Both the position numbers and the translations under genes were made by a program. A stretch of DNA of 64,000 nt from the IMG/VR virus record IMGVR_UViG_3300046559_000446, positions 1-64,000 of that record, one strand, 5' to 3'. Numbering within the stretch: the first letter of the stretch is position 1; each line of letters opens with the position of its first letter. This document shows, piece by piece, positions 21,662 through 28,483 of this stretch. The notes beneath the pieces were generated by a model. It saw only the letters and a program-made list of their open reading frames with translations, did no database searches and had not been told where the DNA came from. Origin of the DNA: a virus.

Positions 21662-22135
21662 TCAGCGATAGGCGCGGGTGGCGTCGGCGTTGCCTTTGAG
21701 GAACGCCAGGGCCTGGCGCTCGTCGTTTTTGGTCATGCAGCCCTGCAGGTTTTCCAGGATCCATTCCAGGCCGGATTCAGTGATCACGAGAGCGTCGCGC
21801 GTGTTTTTGACCAGGATCGGGCCAACGCCGGCGGCGGTGCGACAGTCGCGCTCGGCGTCCCAGCCATAGCGGATGTCGCCGGCGGCGTCGAAAGCCAAGT
21901 CGCCTTTAGCGCCATGGATCAGCACTTGCACGATGCGCGCGTTGCAGGCCGGCGCCAGGCGGGGCTTGTCCGCCGGCGCGTCAAAGCCCTGATAAAACGA
22001 CGAAACGGCGTAATCGTATGTCGACCGCATGCCGAAATGGCATCCGTAATGGCGGTCTTTGCCGAGCTTGCGGGCGAGCTTGCCGGCTTCAAAATACAGG
22101 CCTTCGGCCTTGAGGGTGTCAACGGTTTGGGTCAT
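21662..22135 (-). CDS. Hypothetical protein
   Basis: This 157-residue protein is the first gene of the minus-strand operon ending in the Cro-like gene. It contains KLGKDRHYGCHFGMRSTYDY and a beta-rich middle with AGDIRYGWDAERDCRTAA, then LEWILENLQG and a basic helical end. Three or four Cys and His residues may bind metal. An AGGAGCAC ribosome-binding site lies just upstream. No family is recognised. Confidence 0.65.
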   Translation of the reverse strand: MTQTVDTLKAEGLYFEAGKLARKLGKDRHYGCHFGMRSTYDYAVSSFYQGFDAPADKPRLAPACNARIVQVLIHGAKGDLAFDAAGDIRYGWDAERDCRTAAGVGPILVKNTRDALVITESGLEWILENLQGCMTKNDERQALAFLKGNADATRAYR

Positions 22136-22164
22136 AACGTGTGCTCCTGTTTGGTGACTTATAT

Positions 22165-22200
22165 GTAAACTGGGTTGACAGGCTTGTCAACCCAGTTGTC
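22165..22200. promoter_or_regulatory. Operator pair A/B over a minus-strand promoter
   Basis: Two 15-bp palindromes lie here: GTAAAC-TGG-GTTGAC (22165-22179) and GTCAAC-CCA-GTTGTC (22186-22200). Their centres are 21 bp apart, two helical turns. They also form an 11-bp inverted repeat, CTGGGTTGACA/TGTCAACCCAG. A minus-strand -35 box, TTGACA (22190-22185), lies inside site B. A CATATA/TATAAG -10 region lies at 22158-22165, 19-21 nt away. The gene at 22135 reads away from it. Confidence 0.65.
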
Positions 22201-22207
22201 GAAAAAA

Positions 22208-22993
22208 TTACGCCTGGGCGCCGACAAAACGCTTTGCGGTTGCGCCGTGGGCGATGATGACCATCGACGCTTTCGCCTTTGCGCTCGTGCCGCCGCAGGC
22301 CTGGCAGGCGTCGCACGACGTCTTCACGCCGGCCTCTTTCGACGCGGGGCAAATCACTTCACCCTTGGCTTTCGCCTCCGACGGGGTGCGGACGCGGAAC
22401 GAGCGCCAGCCGGCGGCGATCGCGTCCGCCAGGTCCGCCGGGCTGTCGCACGACGCCATGCAAATGGTCTTGAGAGCCTGGAAACGAGCGTCGCGCCATT
22501 GGTGCGAATAGCCGTTAGTGAAGGCGGCGCGAAGCGTGGCGGCGCGCCAAACCTGGAAAGGGACCGCAGCCGGGTCGCCATAGGTGCCGAGGCGGAAGCC
22601 CAGGCCGGCGAACAATTCGGGCAGGATGGCGACGTCGTAATCAACGCCCGGCTCGGCGTAGCGATCGCCGCGCACCAGGGTTTCGTAAACGCTACGGACA
22701 GACCGACCGACGTTGACGTAGCAAGCGCCGCCGAGATAGGGGCGCATCAGGCAATCGCCGCACACGCTGCTGTCCAAGCCTTGCTTGAGGGCGACGACCG
22801 GCGACACGTCCGAGCGGATGATGAACGATTGAACCATCGCGCCGGTTTTGGCATTGGTCGACGCTGAGGTGATTTTGTTGGCGATGGCGACGATCGGCGC
22901 GCCATCAATCATCGACGGGCCGCGATAGAGCACGACGCCGCAGAAGCGGTTAGACTTGAGAGCGGCGAGCATGTCGGAGGCTGTGCGGATCAT
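22208..22993 (-). CDS. Conserved phage/plasmid protein with Cys motifs
   Basis: This 261-residue protein matches a widespread but uncharacterised family of phages and plasmids (I believe DUF7227). Recognisable parts are GVVLYRGPSMIDGAPIVAIA, GAMVQSFIIRSDVSPVVAL, SSVCGDCLMRPYLGGACYVN, and late DACQACGGTSAKA. The CGDC and CQAC pairs suggest metal binding. The family is known mainly from mobile elements, and its role is unknown. It starts at 22993 behind a near-consensus promoter at 23033-23061 that overlaps palindrome C. Confidence 0.75.
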   Translation of the reverse strand: MIRTASDMLAALKSNRFCGVVLYRGPSMIDGAPIVAIANKITSASTNAKTGAMVQSFIIRSDVSPVVALKQGLDSSVCGDCLMRPYLGGACYVNVGRSVRSVYETLVRGDRYAEPGVDYDVAILPELFAGLGFRLGTYGDPAAVPFQVWRAATLRAAFTNGYSHQWRDARFQALKTICMASCDSPADLADAIAAGWRSFRVRTPSEAKAKGEVICPASKEAGVKTSCDACQACGGTSAKAKASMVIIAHGATAKRFVGAQA

Positions 22994-23032
22994 TTGGAGA
23001 GGCCTTTTTGTCTGCGGCGTTGAACTGTCCCG

Positions 23033-23127
23033 AATATAGCCAGAGCGTGTTCGGTTGTCAACTAGGTTTACAAATTAAAATAAATTATTTTCGCGCTTGA
23101 CAACTAGGTTGACGCCAGGCATATAAG
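23033..23127. promoter_or_regulatory. Divergent promoters with operators C and D
   Basis: The minus-strand promoter is TTGACA (23061-23056), a 17-nt spacer and TATATT (23038-23033). The plus-strand promoter is TTGACA (23097-23102) with TATAAG (23122-23127), 19 nt apart, or CATATA 17 nt away. Two palindromes lie on the two -35 boxes: GTCAAC-TAG-GTTTAC (23057-23071) and GACAAC-TAG-GTTGAC (23099-23113). Their centres are 42 bp apart, four helical turns. A/T-rich DNA lies between. One protein could bind both sites on the same face and silence both promoters. Confidence 0.75.
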
Positions 23128-23162
23128 GGCCAGTTAACAACCGCACACGAAAGGCACACGAC

Positions 23163-23468
23163 ATGCTGCAAGTTCAAGGCCTGCCCTTCCACAAGGGATC
23201 CGACGCCTGGCGCGTCATACACGAGGGGCGCATCCTGCCCAAGTATGTGCGCGACGACATCGCCCGCCTGCGTCGCGAGCGGAACGAGTTCCAAGAGGTG
23301 AGGGTGCTGCGCACGGGTGAGCCTGGCTGGATCAGCCGGGCAGAGCAGGCGGCGCGATCGGCGCGCACCTATGCCGAGCATGAGGCGCGCGCCCTGGGGT
23401 GGACCGAGCCAAGCGTCGCCGCCGAGGGCGCCGCCGCTTACGCCGCCGCCCTGGCCGGCGAGGGCTAA
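23163..23468 (+). CDS. Hypothetical protein behind the regulated promoter
   Basis: This 101-residue protein is the only plus-strand gene of the switch region. It begins LQVQGLPFHKGSDAWRVIHE, has a strongly charged helix (DDIARLRRERNEFQEVRVL) and a long Ala/Glu-rich helix. No family is recognised. The leader carries ACAACCGCACACG (23137-23149). A perfect 11-bp hairpin follows the gene. Its divergent, operator-controlled promoter suggests a regulatory or early role. Confidence 0.6.
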   Translation: MLQVQGLPFHKGSDAWRVIHEGRILPKYVRDDIARLRRERNEFQEVRVLRTGEPGWISRAEQAARSARTYAEHEARALGWTEPSVAAEGAAAYAAALAGEG

Positions 23469-23485
23469 CGCCCAGGCCCAGGCCT

Positions 23486-23510
23486 GTCAGGGGGCTGACA
23501 GCCCCCTGAC
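23486..23510 (+). terminator. Terminator-like perfect hairpin
   Basis: GTCAGGGGGCT (23486-23496) and AGCCCCCTGAC (23500-23510) form a perfect 11-bp stem with a 3-nt loop. It begins 17 nt after the gene at 23468. No T-run follows directly. Confidence 0.65.
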
Positions 23511-23661
23511 ATGGCCGTTCCCGGTCTGTTCTGGCAGGGTGCTGACAGGGGGATCACAGGCCTCGATCGAAAAAATGAGGGGGGTACCCCCGCTAATAGG
23601 CGGCTCAGAGTATACTATAAGCCCCAAAAATTTTTCTATAAAATTTTCCCTGGTTTTCAAA

Positions 23662-23674
23662 CGTATTCGGTTGT
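23662..23674 (-). promoter_or_regulatory. Copy of the 13-bp intergenic motif
   Basis: CGTATTCGGTTGT is the exact reverse complement of ACAACCGAATACG, found also at 3149 and 10699. It lies in the 260-bp gap 23469-23728, between two hairpins. The gap also holds an A/T-rich stretch near 23615-23650 and no gene. Confidence 0.45.
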
Positions 23675-23691
23675 TGACCAATAAACGGACA

Positions 23692-23721
23692 TGGGAAACG
23701 AATGCTCTCATTCATTTCCCA
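23692..23721. terminator. Hairpin between convergent genes
   Basis: TGGGAAACGAATG (23692-23704) pairs with CATTCATTTCCCA (23709-23721), 12 of 13 Watson-Crick plus one mismatch or wobble, with loop CTCT. It sits 7 nt past the end of the minus-strand gene at 23729 and could end transcripts from either side. Confidence 0.55.
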
Positions 23722-23728
23722 CGTTTCA

Positions 23729-24109
23729 CTAGGCTTGTTTTGAACTTTTCTCAATCTTCCCCCTAACCTTGATCATGAGGTCATTCAGCCCAGTGACGAG
23801 ATTCTCCAAGGCTTCCAACGTATCGTTCATTTCCCCCGCCGAGTCCCCCTCCCAGGTGTCGATATGCGCCGTAATCGCCTCCAGCAGGTCGATCTTGCTT
23901 TCCTGGACGCCCTCGGCATAGAGGGTGTAGATCTCGAATTGTCTATCCGCGACCCACACGCACATATTTATCCTTGGCAGGATGCGGGTTTCCCACTTCG
24001 ATAGCTTGAAGCCATGGCGGCTGTAGTCGTAAGGCTTGCAGATCTGGGTGAAGGGGTCGTACCCCCCACAGTCGTCCGAAACCATTTCTGGCGCTCTATT
24101 CTTTCCCAT
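23729..24109 (-). CDS. Hypothetical protein divergent from terminase
   Basis: This 126-residue protein starts at ATG 24109, or at GTG 24115, which has GGAGGAGG at better spacing. It reads GGYDPFTQICKPYDYSRHGF, then KLSKWETRILPRINMCVWVA. The C-terminal helix is acidic (LLEAITAHIDTWEGDSAGEM, NDTLEALENLVTGLNDLMIK) and probably forms a coiled coil. No family is recognised. It is the last minus-strand gene before the late operon. Its upstream region carries a copy of the 13-bp motif (ACAAGCGAGTACG, 24147-24135). Confidence 0.6.
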   Translation of the reverse strand: MGKNRAPEMVSDDCGGYDPFTQICKPYDYSRHGFKLSKWETRILPRINMCVWVADRQFEIYTLYAEGVQESKIDLLEAITAHIDTWEGDSAGEMNDTLEALENLVTGLNDLMIKVRGKIEKSSKQA

Positions 24110-24164
24110 CTCCACACTCTCCTCCTCCCAATTTCGTACTCGCTTGTCTAACCCGTTTTCGCTC

Positions 24165-24194
24165 TTGCCGGCAAGCCCATTTCCCTCATATACT
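24165..24194 (+). promoter_or_regulatory. Candidate late-operon promoter
   Basis: TTGCCG (24165-24170) and TATACT (24189-24194) are 18 nt apart, upstream of the small terminase gene (24225). The -10 box matches 5 of 6 consensus bases and the -35 box 4 of 6. No other obvious promoter serves the start of the long plus-strand late operon. Confidence 0.5.
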
Positions 24195-24224
24195 CCCCCG
24201 ACCCCTCTCCCGGAGGCCCACGCC

Positions 24225-24788
24225 ATGCCCACCAAGAAGCAAAACCGGCGCATCGCTCGCTACGAGTTAGCGCAGTCCGTTAAGGCGGCGCCGACGCCCC
24301 CGGAGGTCAAGCCGCCGTGGGCCGCTGTCTACACTCCGGAGATAGCCGAGCGGATTTGCGATATGGTCACCGACGGCAAGACCTTGCGCCAGATCGCGCT
24401 GGAGGCGGTCTGGGCGCCCAACGCCCGGATTATGTATTATTGGCTGGAGGAGCACCCGGAGTTCGCGCGGGCCTTCGCGGCGGCGCGAGAGCTATATGCC
24501 GATGACATCGCCCGCGAGATCGTGACCATTGCCGACGAGGCAATCACTGACCTCGATGTCGCCAAGCTGCCCCACCGCATTCACGCCAGGGAGTGGCTGG
24601 CGGTCAAACGCTCTCCTCGCTTCTACGGCGATCGCCGCCAGGTCGAGACGGTTTCCAACGTCAATATCAACACCTTGACCAAGATCGACATTTCCCGCCT
24701 CACCAACGAGGAGCTTCTCCAGGCCGAAAAGGCGCTGCAGAAAGCGATCGGGCATTCCAGCCATAATCCCGAAGACGATGAGGAGTGA
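24225..24788 (+). CDS. terS: Terminase small subunit
   Basis: This 187-residue protein is the likely small terminase subunit, which recognises the packaging site. ATG 24225 follows GGAGG. The centre reads VYTPEIAERICDMVTDGKTL, RQIALEAVWAPNARIMYYWL and EEHPEFARAFAAARELYADD. This is the helix-turn-helix and helical pattern of terminase_5/small-terminase-like proteins (TPEIAxxIcxxVxxGkslrxI). The C-terminal part (KIDISRLTNEELLQAEKALQ) is helical for oligomerisation. The large subunit follows three small genes downstream. It starts the late operon. Confidence 0.85.
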   Translation: MPTKKQNRRIARYELAQSVKAAPTPPEVKPPWAAVYTPEIAERICDMVTDGKTLRQIALEAVWAPNARIMYYWLEEHPEFARAFAAARELYADDIAREIVTIADEAITDLDVAKLPHRIHAREWLAVKRSPRFYGDRRQVETVSNVNINTLTKIDISRLTNEELLQAEKALQKAIGHSSHNPEDDEE

Positions 24789-24796
24789 CCCTGCCC

Positions 24797-25006
24797 ATGC
24801 CCCCCTTCAAGCCCGCTCCCCGCTCCCTGGTGGATATTACCGTCGAAGGCCCGAAACCCTATGAAGGCCGGATCTTCCCGCTCAACGTCCAGTTTATCGA
24901 CGGCGAGTGGAAGATGCAGGTCATTCCCGCCCACCCCTCGACGGAGCCTGCTTTTTGTTTCGCCATCAAGGATCTCAAGACCTGGGCGCCGGCGGGGCAT
25001 TTATGA
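24797..25006 (+). CDS. Small hypothetical protein
   Basis: This 69-residue protein (start at 24797, or GTG at 24785) reads FKPAPRSLVDITVEGPKPYE, then GRIFPLNVQFIDGEWKMQVI. It is beta-rich and Pro-rich. It lies between the terminase subunits and overlaps the next ATG by 4 nt. The function is unknown. Confidence 0.55.
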   Translation: MPPFKPAPRSLVDITVEGPKPYEGRIFPLNVQFIDGEWKMQVIPAHPSTEPAFCFAIKDLKTWAPAGHL

Positions 25007-25215
25007 AAATCCCCAACCCGATTTCCCTGCTTCAGGACTGGTGGGCGGCGCAACAGCGGGCCATCGACGTTCAATACCTCTGGCCGATCTGCAAGGAACA
25101 GGCCCGCGACTTTGCTGAGGCCCGCTACGTTTTCGCCATTCACGCCATTTGCGATCCCGCCTGGCTGCGGCTCCCGGTCGAAGAAATCAAGCGCCAGATC
25201 GGGGAGTTGCAGTGA
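25003..25215 (+). CDS. Small helical hypothetical protein
   Basis: This 70-residue protein is helical and Trp-rich (SLLQDWWAAQQRAIDVQYLW, DPAWLRLPVEEIKRQIGEL). It overlaps both neighbours by 4 nt. No family is recognised. A packaging-accessory role is possible only by position. Confidence 0.55.
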   Translation: MKIPNPISLLQDWWAAQQRAIDVQYLWPICKEQARDFAEARYVFAIHAICDPAWLRLPVEEIKRQIGELQ

Positions 25216-25397
25216 AGAACGACCCTGCTCTTAAGCTGGGAATTTCCCTCTCTTCGTCCTGCGACTGGGCGCCGATGTGGTTCGGATCCTACACTGCCTG
25301 CGTCCACGCCTGGCGCTTTATCAATCCCGACTGGGAGAATCATTTGGCCGCCATTTCTTATATGCTGGCGCTTGATAAAGGCATGGTGTTCGGATGA
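25212..25397 (+). CDS. Small hypothetical protein
   Basis: GTG at 25212 opens a 61-residue protein (LGISLSSSCDWAPMWFGSYT, ACVHAWRFINPDWENHLAAI) rich in Trp and aromatic residues. Its stop overlaps the large terminase start (ATGA). No family is recognised. Confidence 0.5.
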   Translation: MKNDPALKLGISLSSSCDWAPMWFGSYTACVHAWRFINPDWENHLAAISYMLALDKGMVFG

Positions 25398-27022
25398 CCG
25401 CGCTCCAGAAGGTCGACCCCCAGGACGTCCTCGATCGCATCGACAAGGAATTTTGCGAGCGGTCCCTGCACGAGTTCGTCAAGCGGGCCTGGAAGGAGGT
25501 CGAGCCGGGCCAGCCGATGATCGACAACTGGCACCTTCCTTATATCTGCGAGCACCTGGAGGCGATCACCGACGGCGCTTCCGTCGATGGCAAGCCCTAC
25601 AACCGTCTCCTTATTAATATCCCTCCAGGAGGGATGAAATCTCTCCTCCTCAACGTCTTTTGGCCAGCCTGGGAGTGGGGGCCGGCGGCGCTGCCCCATA
25701 TGCGCTATCTCTGCGCGTCCCATAACATCGAATTGGTCGAGCGCGACAGCATTCGCATGCGCCGCCTGGTCACCACCCAATGGTACCAGAAGCACTGGGG
25801 CAGTCTGGTGCAACTGACTGGCGACCAGAACTCCAAGACGGTGTTCGAAAACACCCGCTCCGGATGGCGCAGGGCGGTCGCGGCGGGCGCTGACACCGGC
25901 CACCGCGCCGACCGCGTCCTGATCGACGACGCTCTCAGCGTCAAGAACGCCAACTCCGACAGCACCCGCGAGAGCGTCAACCTGTGGTTCAGGGAGTCTG
26001 TCCCGACCCGCCTCAATTCGCCGCGCAAGTCCGCGATCGTCGTCATCATGCAGCGGCTGCACGAGGCCGATCTGTCCGGGATGATCCTCGACAAGAAGCT
26101 CGGCTACGATCACATCATGATCCCGATGCGCTACGATCCGGATCGCGCCCATCCCACCATGCTCGGCTTCACCGACCCCCGCACCATCCCCGGCCAGCTT
26201 TATTTTCCCGCCCGCTTTCCCCTCGACGTGGTCGAACGCGAAGAGCGGATCATGGGGCCGTTCGCCACCGCCGGCCAGATGCAGCAGGCCCCGGTCCCGC
26301 GAGGAGGCGGCGTCATCAAGGACGCCGACTGGATCTTGTGGGACAAGCCGGAATTTCCCGCGCTCGACTTTATCGTCGCCTCGATCGACACCGCCTACGG
26401 CCTGAAGCAGGAGAACGACCCCAGCGCCATGACGGTGTGGGGGGTGTTTTCAGGCGACACCCGCAACGCCGCCACCCGCCTGGTGGATCGCTACGGCCAT
26501 CCCAAGGAAATGCCGGAAGGAGCGCCCAACTCCAGCCTCAACGCCGCCCCGCGCGTCATTTTGATGTACGCCTGGACCGAGCGCCTGTCCCTTTCCGATC
26601 TGGTGGCTAAAGTCGCCCTCCATTGCAAGAAGCTGAAGGTCGACCGGCTGCTGGTCGAGGCCAAGGCCAGCGGCATCAGCGTCGCTCAGGAAATGCGCCG
26701 GCTCTATGGCCACGAGCCTTGGGCGGTTCATTTGATCAACCCTGGCAACCAGGACAAGCTGGCGCGTCTTTACAGCGTCCAGCCGCTGTTCGCGGAGGGC
26801 ATGATTTACGCGCCAGACAAGGAATGGGCGGAAATGGTGATCAGGCAAGTGGCTTCCTTCCCCAAGGCGCTGCATGACGACCTCACCGACACCACATCCC
26901 AGGCCATCCGGCACCTCCGCGACTGCGGCCTCCTCGTCAGATCCGACGAAAGGCTGGCGGAAATGAACGAAGAGGTGGAATATGGTCGTAATCGGCCCCT
27001 TGAACCGCTCTACCCTGGTTAA
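25394..27022 (+). CDS. terL: Terminase large subunit (packaging ATPase/nuclease)
   Basis: This 542-residue protein drives DNA into the capsid and cuts it. The ATPase part has ISPPGG-type Walker A (NIPPGGMKSLLLNVFWPAW, about residues 74-82), YLCASHNIELVERDSIRMRR after it, and Walker B VLIDDALSVKNA (about 175-185). A coupling motif lies near AIVVIMQRLHEADLSG. The nuclease (RNase H fold) has VASIDTAYGLKQENDPSAM with the first Asp (about 332), LLVEAKASGISVAQEM and FPKALHDDLTDTTSQAI with the last acid. The length and order fit a terminase_6-type subunit. It marks the packaging module. Confidence 0.95.
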   Translation: MTALQKVDPQDVLDRIDKEFCERSLHEFVKRAWKEVEPGQPMIDNWHLPYICEHLEAITDGASVDGKPYNRLLINIPPGGMKSLLLNVFWPAWEWGPAALPHMRYLCASHNIELVERDSIRMRRLVTTQWYQKHWGSLVQLTGDQNSKTVFENTRSGWRRAVAAGADTGHRADRVLIDDALSVKNANSDSTRESVNLWFRESVPTRLNSPRKSAIVVIMQRLHEADLSGMILDKKLGYDHIMIPMRYDPDRAHPTMLGFTDPRTIPGQLYFPARFPLDVVEREERIMGPFATAGQMQQAPVPRGGGVIKDADWILWDKPEFPALDFIVASIDTAYGLKQENDPSAMTVWGVFSGDTRNAATRLVDRYGHPKEMPEGAPNSSLNAAPRVILMYAWTERLSLSDLVAKVALHCKKLKVDRLLVEAKASGISVAQEMRRLYGHEPWAVHLINPGNQDKLARLYSVQPLFAEGMIYAPDKEWAEMVIRQVASFPKALHDDLTDTTSQAIRHLRDCGLLVRSDERLAEMNEEVEYGRNRPLEPLYPG

Positions 27023-27038
27023 CTATGGAGGAAAAGTC

Positions 27039-27194
27039 ATGTTTTTCCGCAATAACCCCACGTCCGTGACGGAGAAGGCTCCAAAAACAGCCGAAAAACC
27101 CGAAAAAGAGGCTGAAAAGCCCGAAAAACGTCGTGAAACCGTCCACGAAGTCGAAAAACACCCCCACCGCGACATGCATGAGAGCAAAAAATGA
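27039..27194 (+). CDS. Small Lys/Glu-repeat protein
   Basis: This 51-residue protein starts at ATG 27039 behind a GGAGG site. The centre is a Lys-Pro-Glu repeat (KAPKTAEKPEKEAEKPEKRR), and the end is His- and Glu-rich. It is likely unstructured and may bind DNA or a capsid surface. The stop overlaps the next ATG by 4 nt. Confidence 0.55.
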   Translation: MFFRNNPTSVTEKAPKTAEKPEKEAEKPEKRRETVHEVEKHPHRDMHESKK

Positions 27195-27898
27195 CCAACG
27201 GACACATCAAACCGTCAATTCAGGCTGCTTTGGACGAGGCCCACCCCACCGGGCCGGTCCATCACCGCCCCAGCATCGCCGGATCGCATAGAAAGCCCGG
27301 CGACGACAACCTTTTCGACCCTCAAGACCCCGAAATGCAGGGCATTCCGCTGGCCGGCGACTTTGGACACCCCCTCCAGACGCCTGAGCAGCGCCGAAAT
27401 ATGGAGGCGCTGCTGGACGACAACCCCACCGGCCCGCGTGATAACGAAGTCATAAAGGCGGCGAAAGACGCCATGATCTACGGGACAGGCTTCGTTCAGA
27501 TGCAAGGCGAGGACCGCATGCCCGGCGGCGACAAGCCAACGGAAATGGAATTGCTGCGTCGGCCTCCAGTCACCAGCGACCTCAAGCAATTCGAAAATTC
27601 CTACGGCACGGATTTTGGCACGGCCATCCTGCAAATGCGGGCCGGCTGCAAAGTCCAGCGCGAAGGATGGAACGGCAAGGATATGTGGATCGCTCTGTCG
27701 GGCGTGGAAGGCCCGCGCGAAGTCTACAGCGAAAAGCTGTGGTCAAAGCCGGCCCGCGATTACGCTCGCGCGCAGCCCGGCGGGACGGTCAAGGTGCTGC
27801 CTTGCTTCATCATGAAGACGGCGACCGGCGAAATCCTGATGGGCTGGCTGGCGAGCCAATCCGACATGCTGGCCCAGGATTGGAGGGTCGTGCCGTGA
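27191..27898 (+). CDS. Tad2-like (DUF2829) protein with N-terminal extension
   Basis: This 235-residue protein has a C-terminal domain (residues about 138-235) matching DUF2829, now known as the Thoeris anti-defence protein Tad2. Matching pieces are FGTAILQMRAGCKVQREGWN, GKDMWIALSG, VLPCFIMKTATGEILMGWLA and SQSDMLAQDWRVV. Family knowledge: Tad2 proteins bind the cyclic ADP-ribose-type signal made by Thoeris ThsB and so block the abortive response. The N-terminal 137 residues are Pro- and Asp-rich (KPGDDNLFDPQDPEMQGIPL) with no visible family. It lies in the late operon after terL and overlaps both neighbours by 4 nt. Which Thoeris type it counters is not visible. Confidence 0.8.
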   Translation: MTNGHIKPSIQAALDEAHPTGPVHHRPSIAGSHRKPGDDNLFDPQDPEMQGIPLAGDFGHPLQTPEQRRNMEALLDDNPTGPRDNEVIKAAKDAMIYGTGFVQMQGEDRMPGGDKPTEMELLRRPPVTSDLKQFENSYGTDFGTAILQMRAGCKVQREGWNGKDMWIALSGVEGPREVYSEKLWSKPARDYARAQPGGTVKVLPCFIMKTATGEILMGWLASQSDMLAQDWRVVP

Positions 27899-28020
27899 CA
27901 CATTTGCGATTGGTTCGGCAACCATCCTACAAGGATGACAGCAAGAAAGAATTGAAGCGCAAGATCAGGATACTGAAGGCGGCGGCGAAGGTGCTGAAGA
28001 AGGAATTGAAGTCGCGATGA
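27895..28020 (+). CDS. 41-residue basic peptide
   Basis: GTG at 27895 opens a 41-residue, Lys/Arg-rich helical peptide (KDDSKKELKRKIRILKAAAK, then VLKKELKSR). Both ends overlap neighbours by 4 nt. It may bind nucleic acid. No family is recognised. Confidence 0.45.
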   Translation: MTHLRLVRQPSYKDDSKKELKRKIRILKAAAKVLKKELKSR

Positions 28021-28208
28021 CCCCGTTCAAGCCCGAACCCATCAAAACGACCAAGCTATGGACCGGCGTCTGCCGCGACGGCCCGTGGAAAGGCCTGCCA
28101 TTGACGGCGGGGTCGCGTTTCGTCTGCGCCCCCGACGGCAATGAATACTGCAACGACGGCGTCGGCCACTGGAATTGGGTCGAACTGCACCACGAGGGCA
28201 AGAAATGA
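28017..28208 (+). CDS. Small hypothetical protein
   Basis: This 63-residue protein contains TGVCRDGPWKGLPLTAGSRF, later CNDGVGHWNWVELHHEG. Aromatic and Gly-rich, it could form a small beta domain. It overlaps both neighbours by 4 nt. The function is unknown. Confidence 0.5.
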   Translation: MTPFKPEPIKTTKLWTGVCRDGPWKGLPLTAGSRFVCAPDGNEYCNDGVGHWNWVELHHEGKK

Positions 28209-28483
28209 CCGACATTCCCGATAAAGTCGCCCCCATCACCGGCATGCCGATCACGATGGCGCAGACGTGCTGGTGCCCGTTCGTCAACGTCTCTCCCATA
28301 GCCGGCGCTGATCACATGACGACCAGTCGCGGCGTCAGGCTGCGCTACGGCGACACCGACGCCCAGATCACCCAGGCTTTCAATTGCATCACCACGCGCT
28401 GCATGTCGTGGATTGCCGACAGCGCCGCCCCCACTACCCACGGCACATGCCGATTGATCACCGGAGCAGGACTAAAAGCATGA
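28205..28483 (+). CDS. Small cysteine-containing hypothetical protein
   Basis: This 92-residue protein contains AQTCWCPFVNVSPIAGADHM and, later, AFNCITTRCMSWIADSAAP, ending HGTCRLITGAG. The five cysteines suggest metal binding or disulfides. It overlaps both neighbours by 4 nt. No family is recognised. Confidence 0.5.
   Translation: MTDIPDKVAPITGMPITMAQTCWCPFVNVSPIAGADHMTTSRGVRLRYGDTDAQITQAFNCITTRCMSWIADSAAPTTHGTCRLITGAGLKA

Noticed and set aside
24110-24253. N-terminal extension of the minus-strand gene ending at 23729
   Set aside because: It would overlap the late promoter and terminase start; the strong GGAGGAGG site supports starts near 24109-24115.
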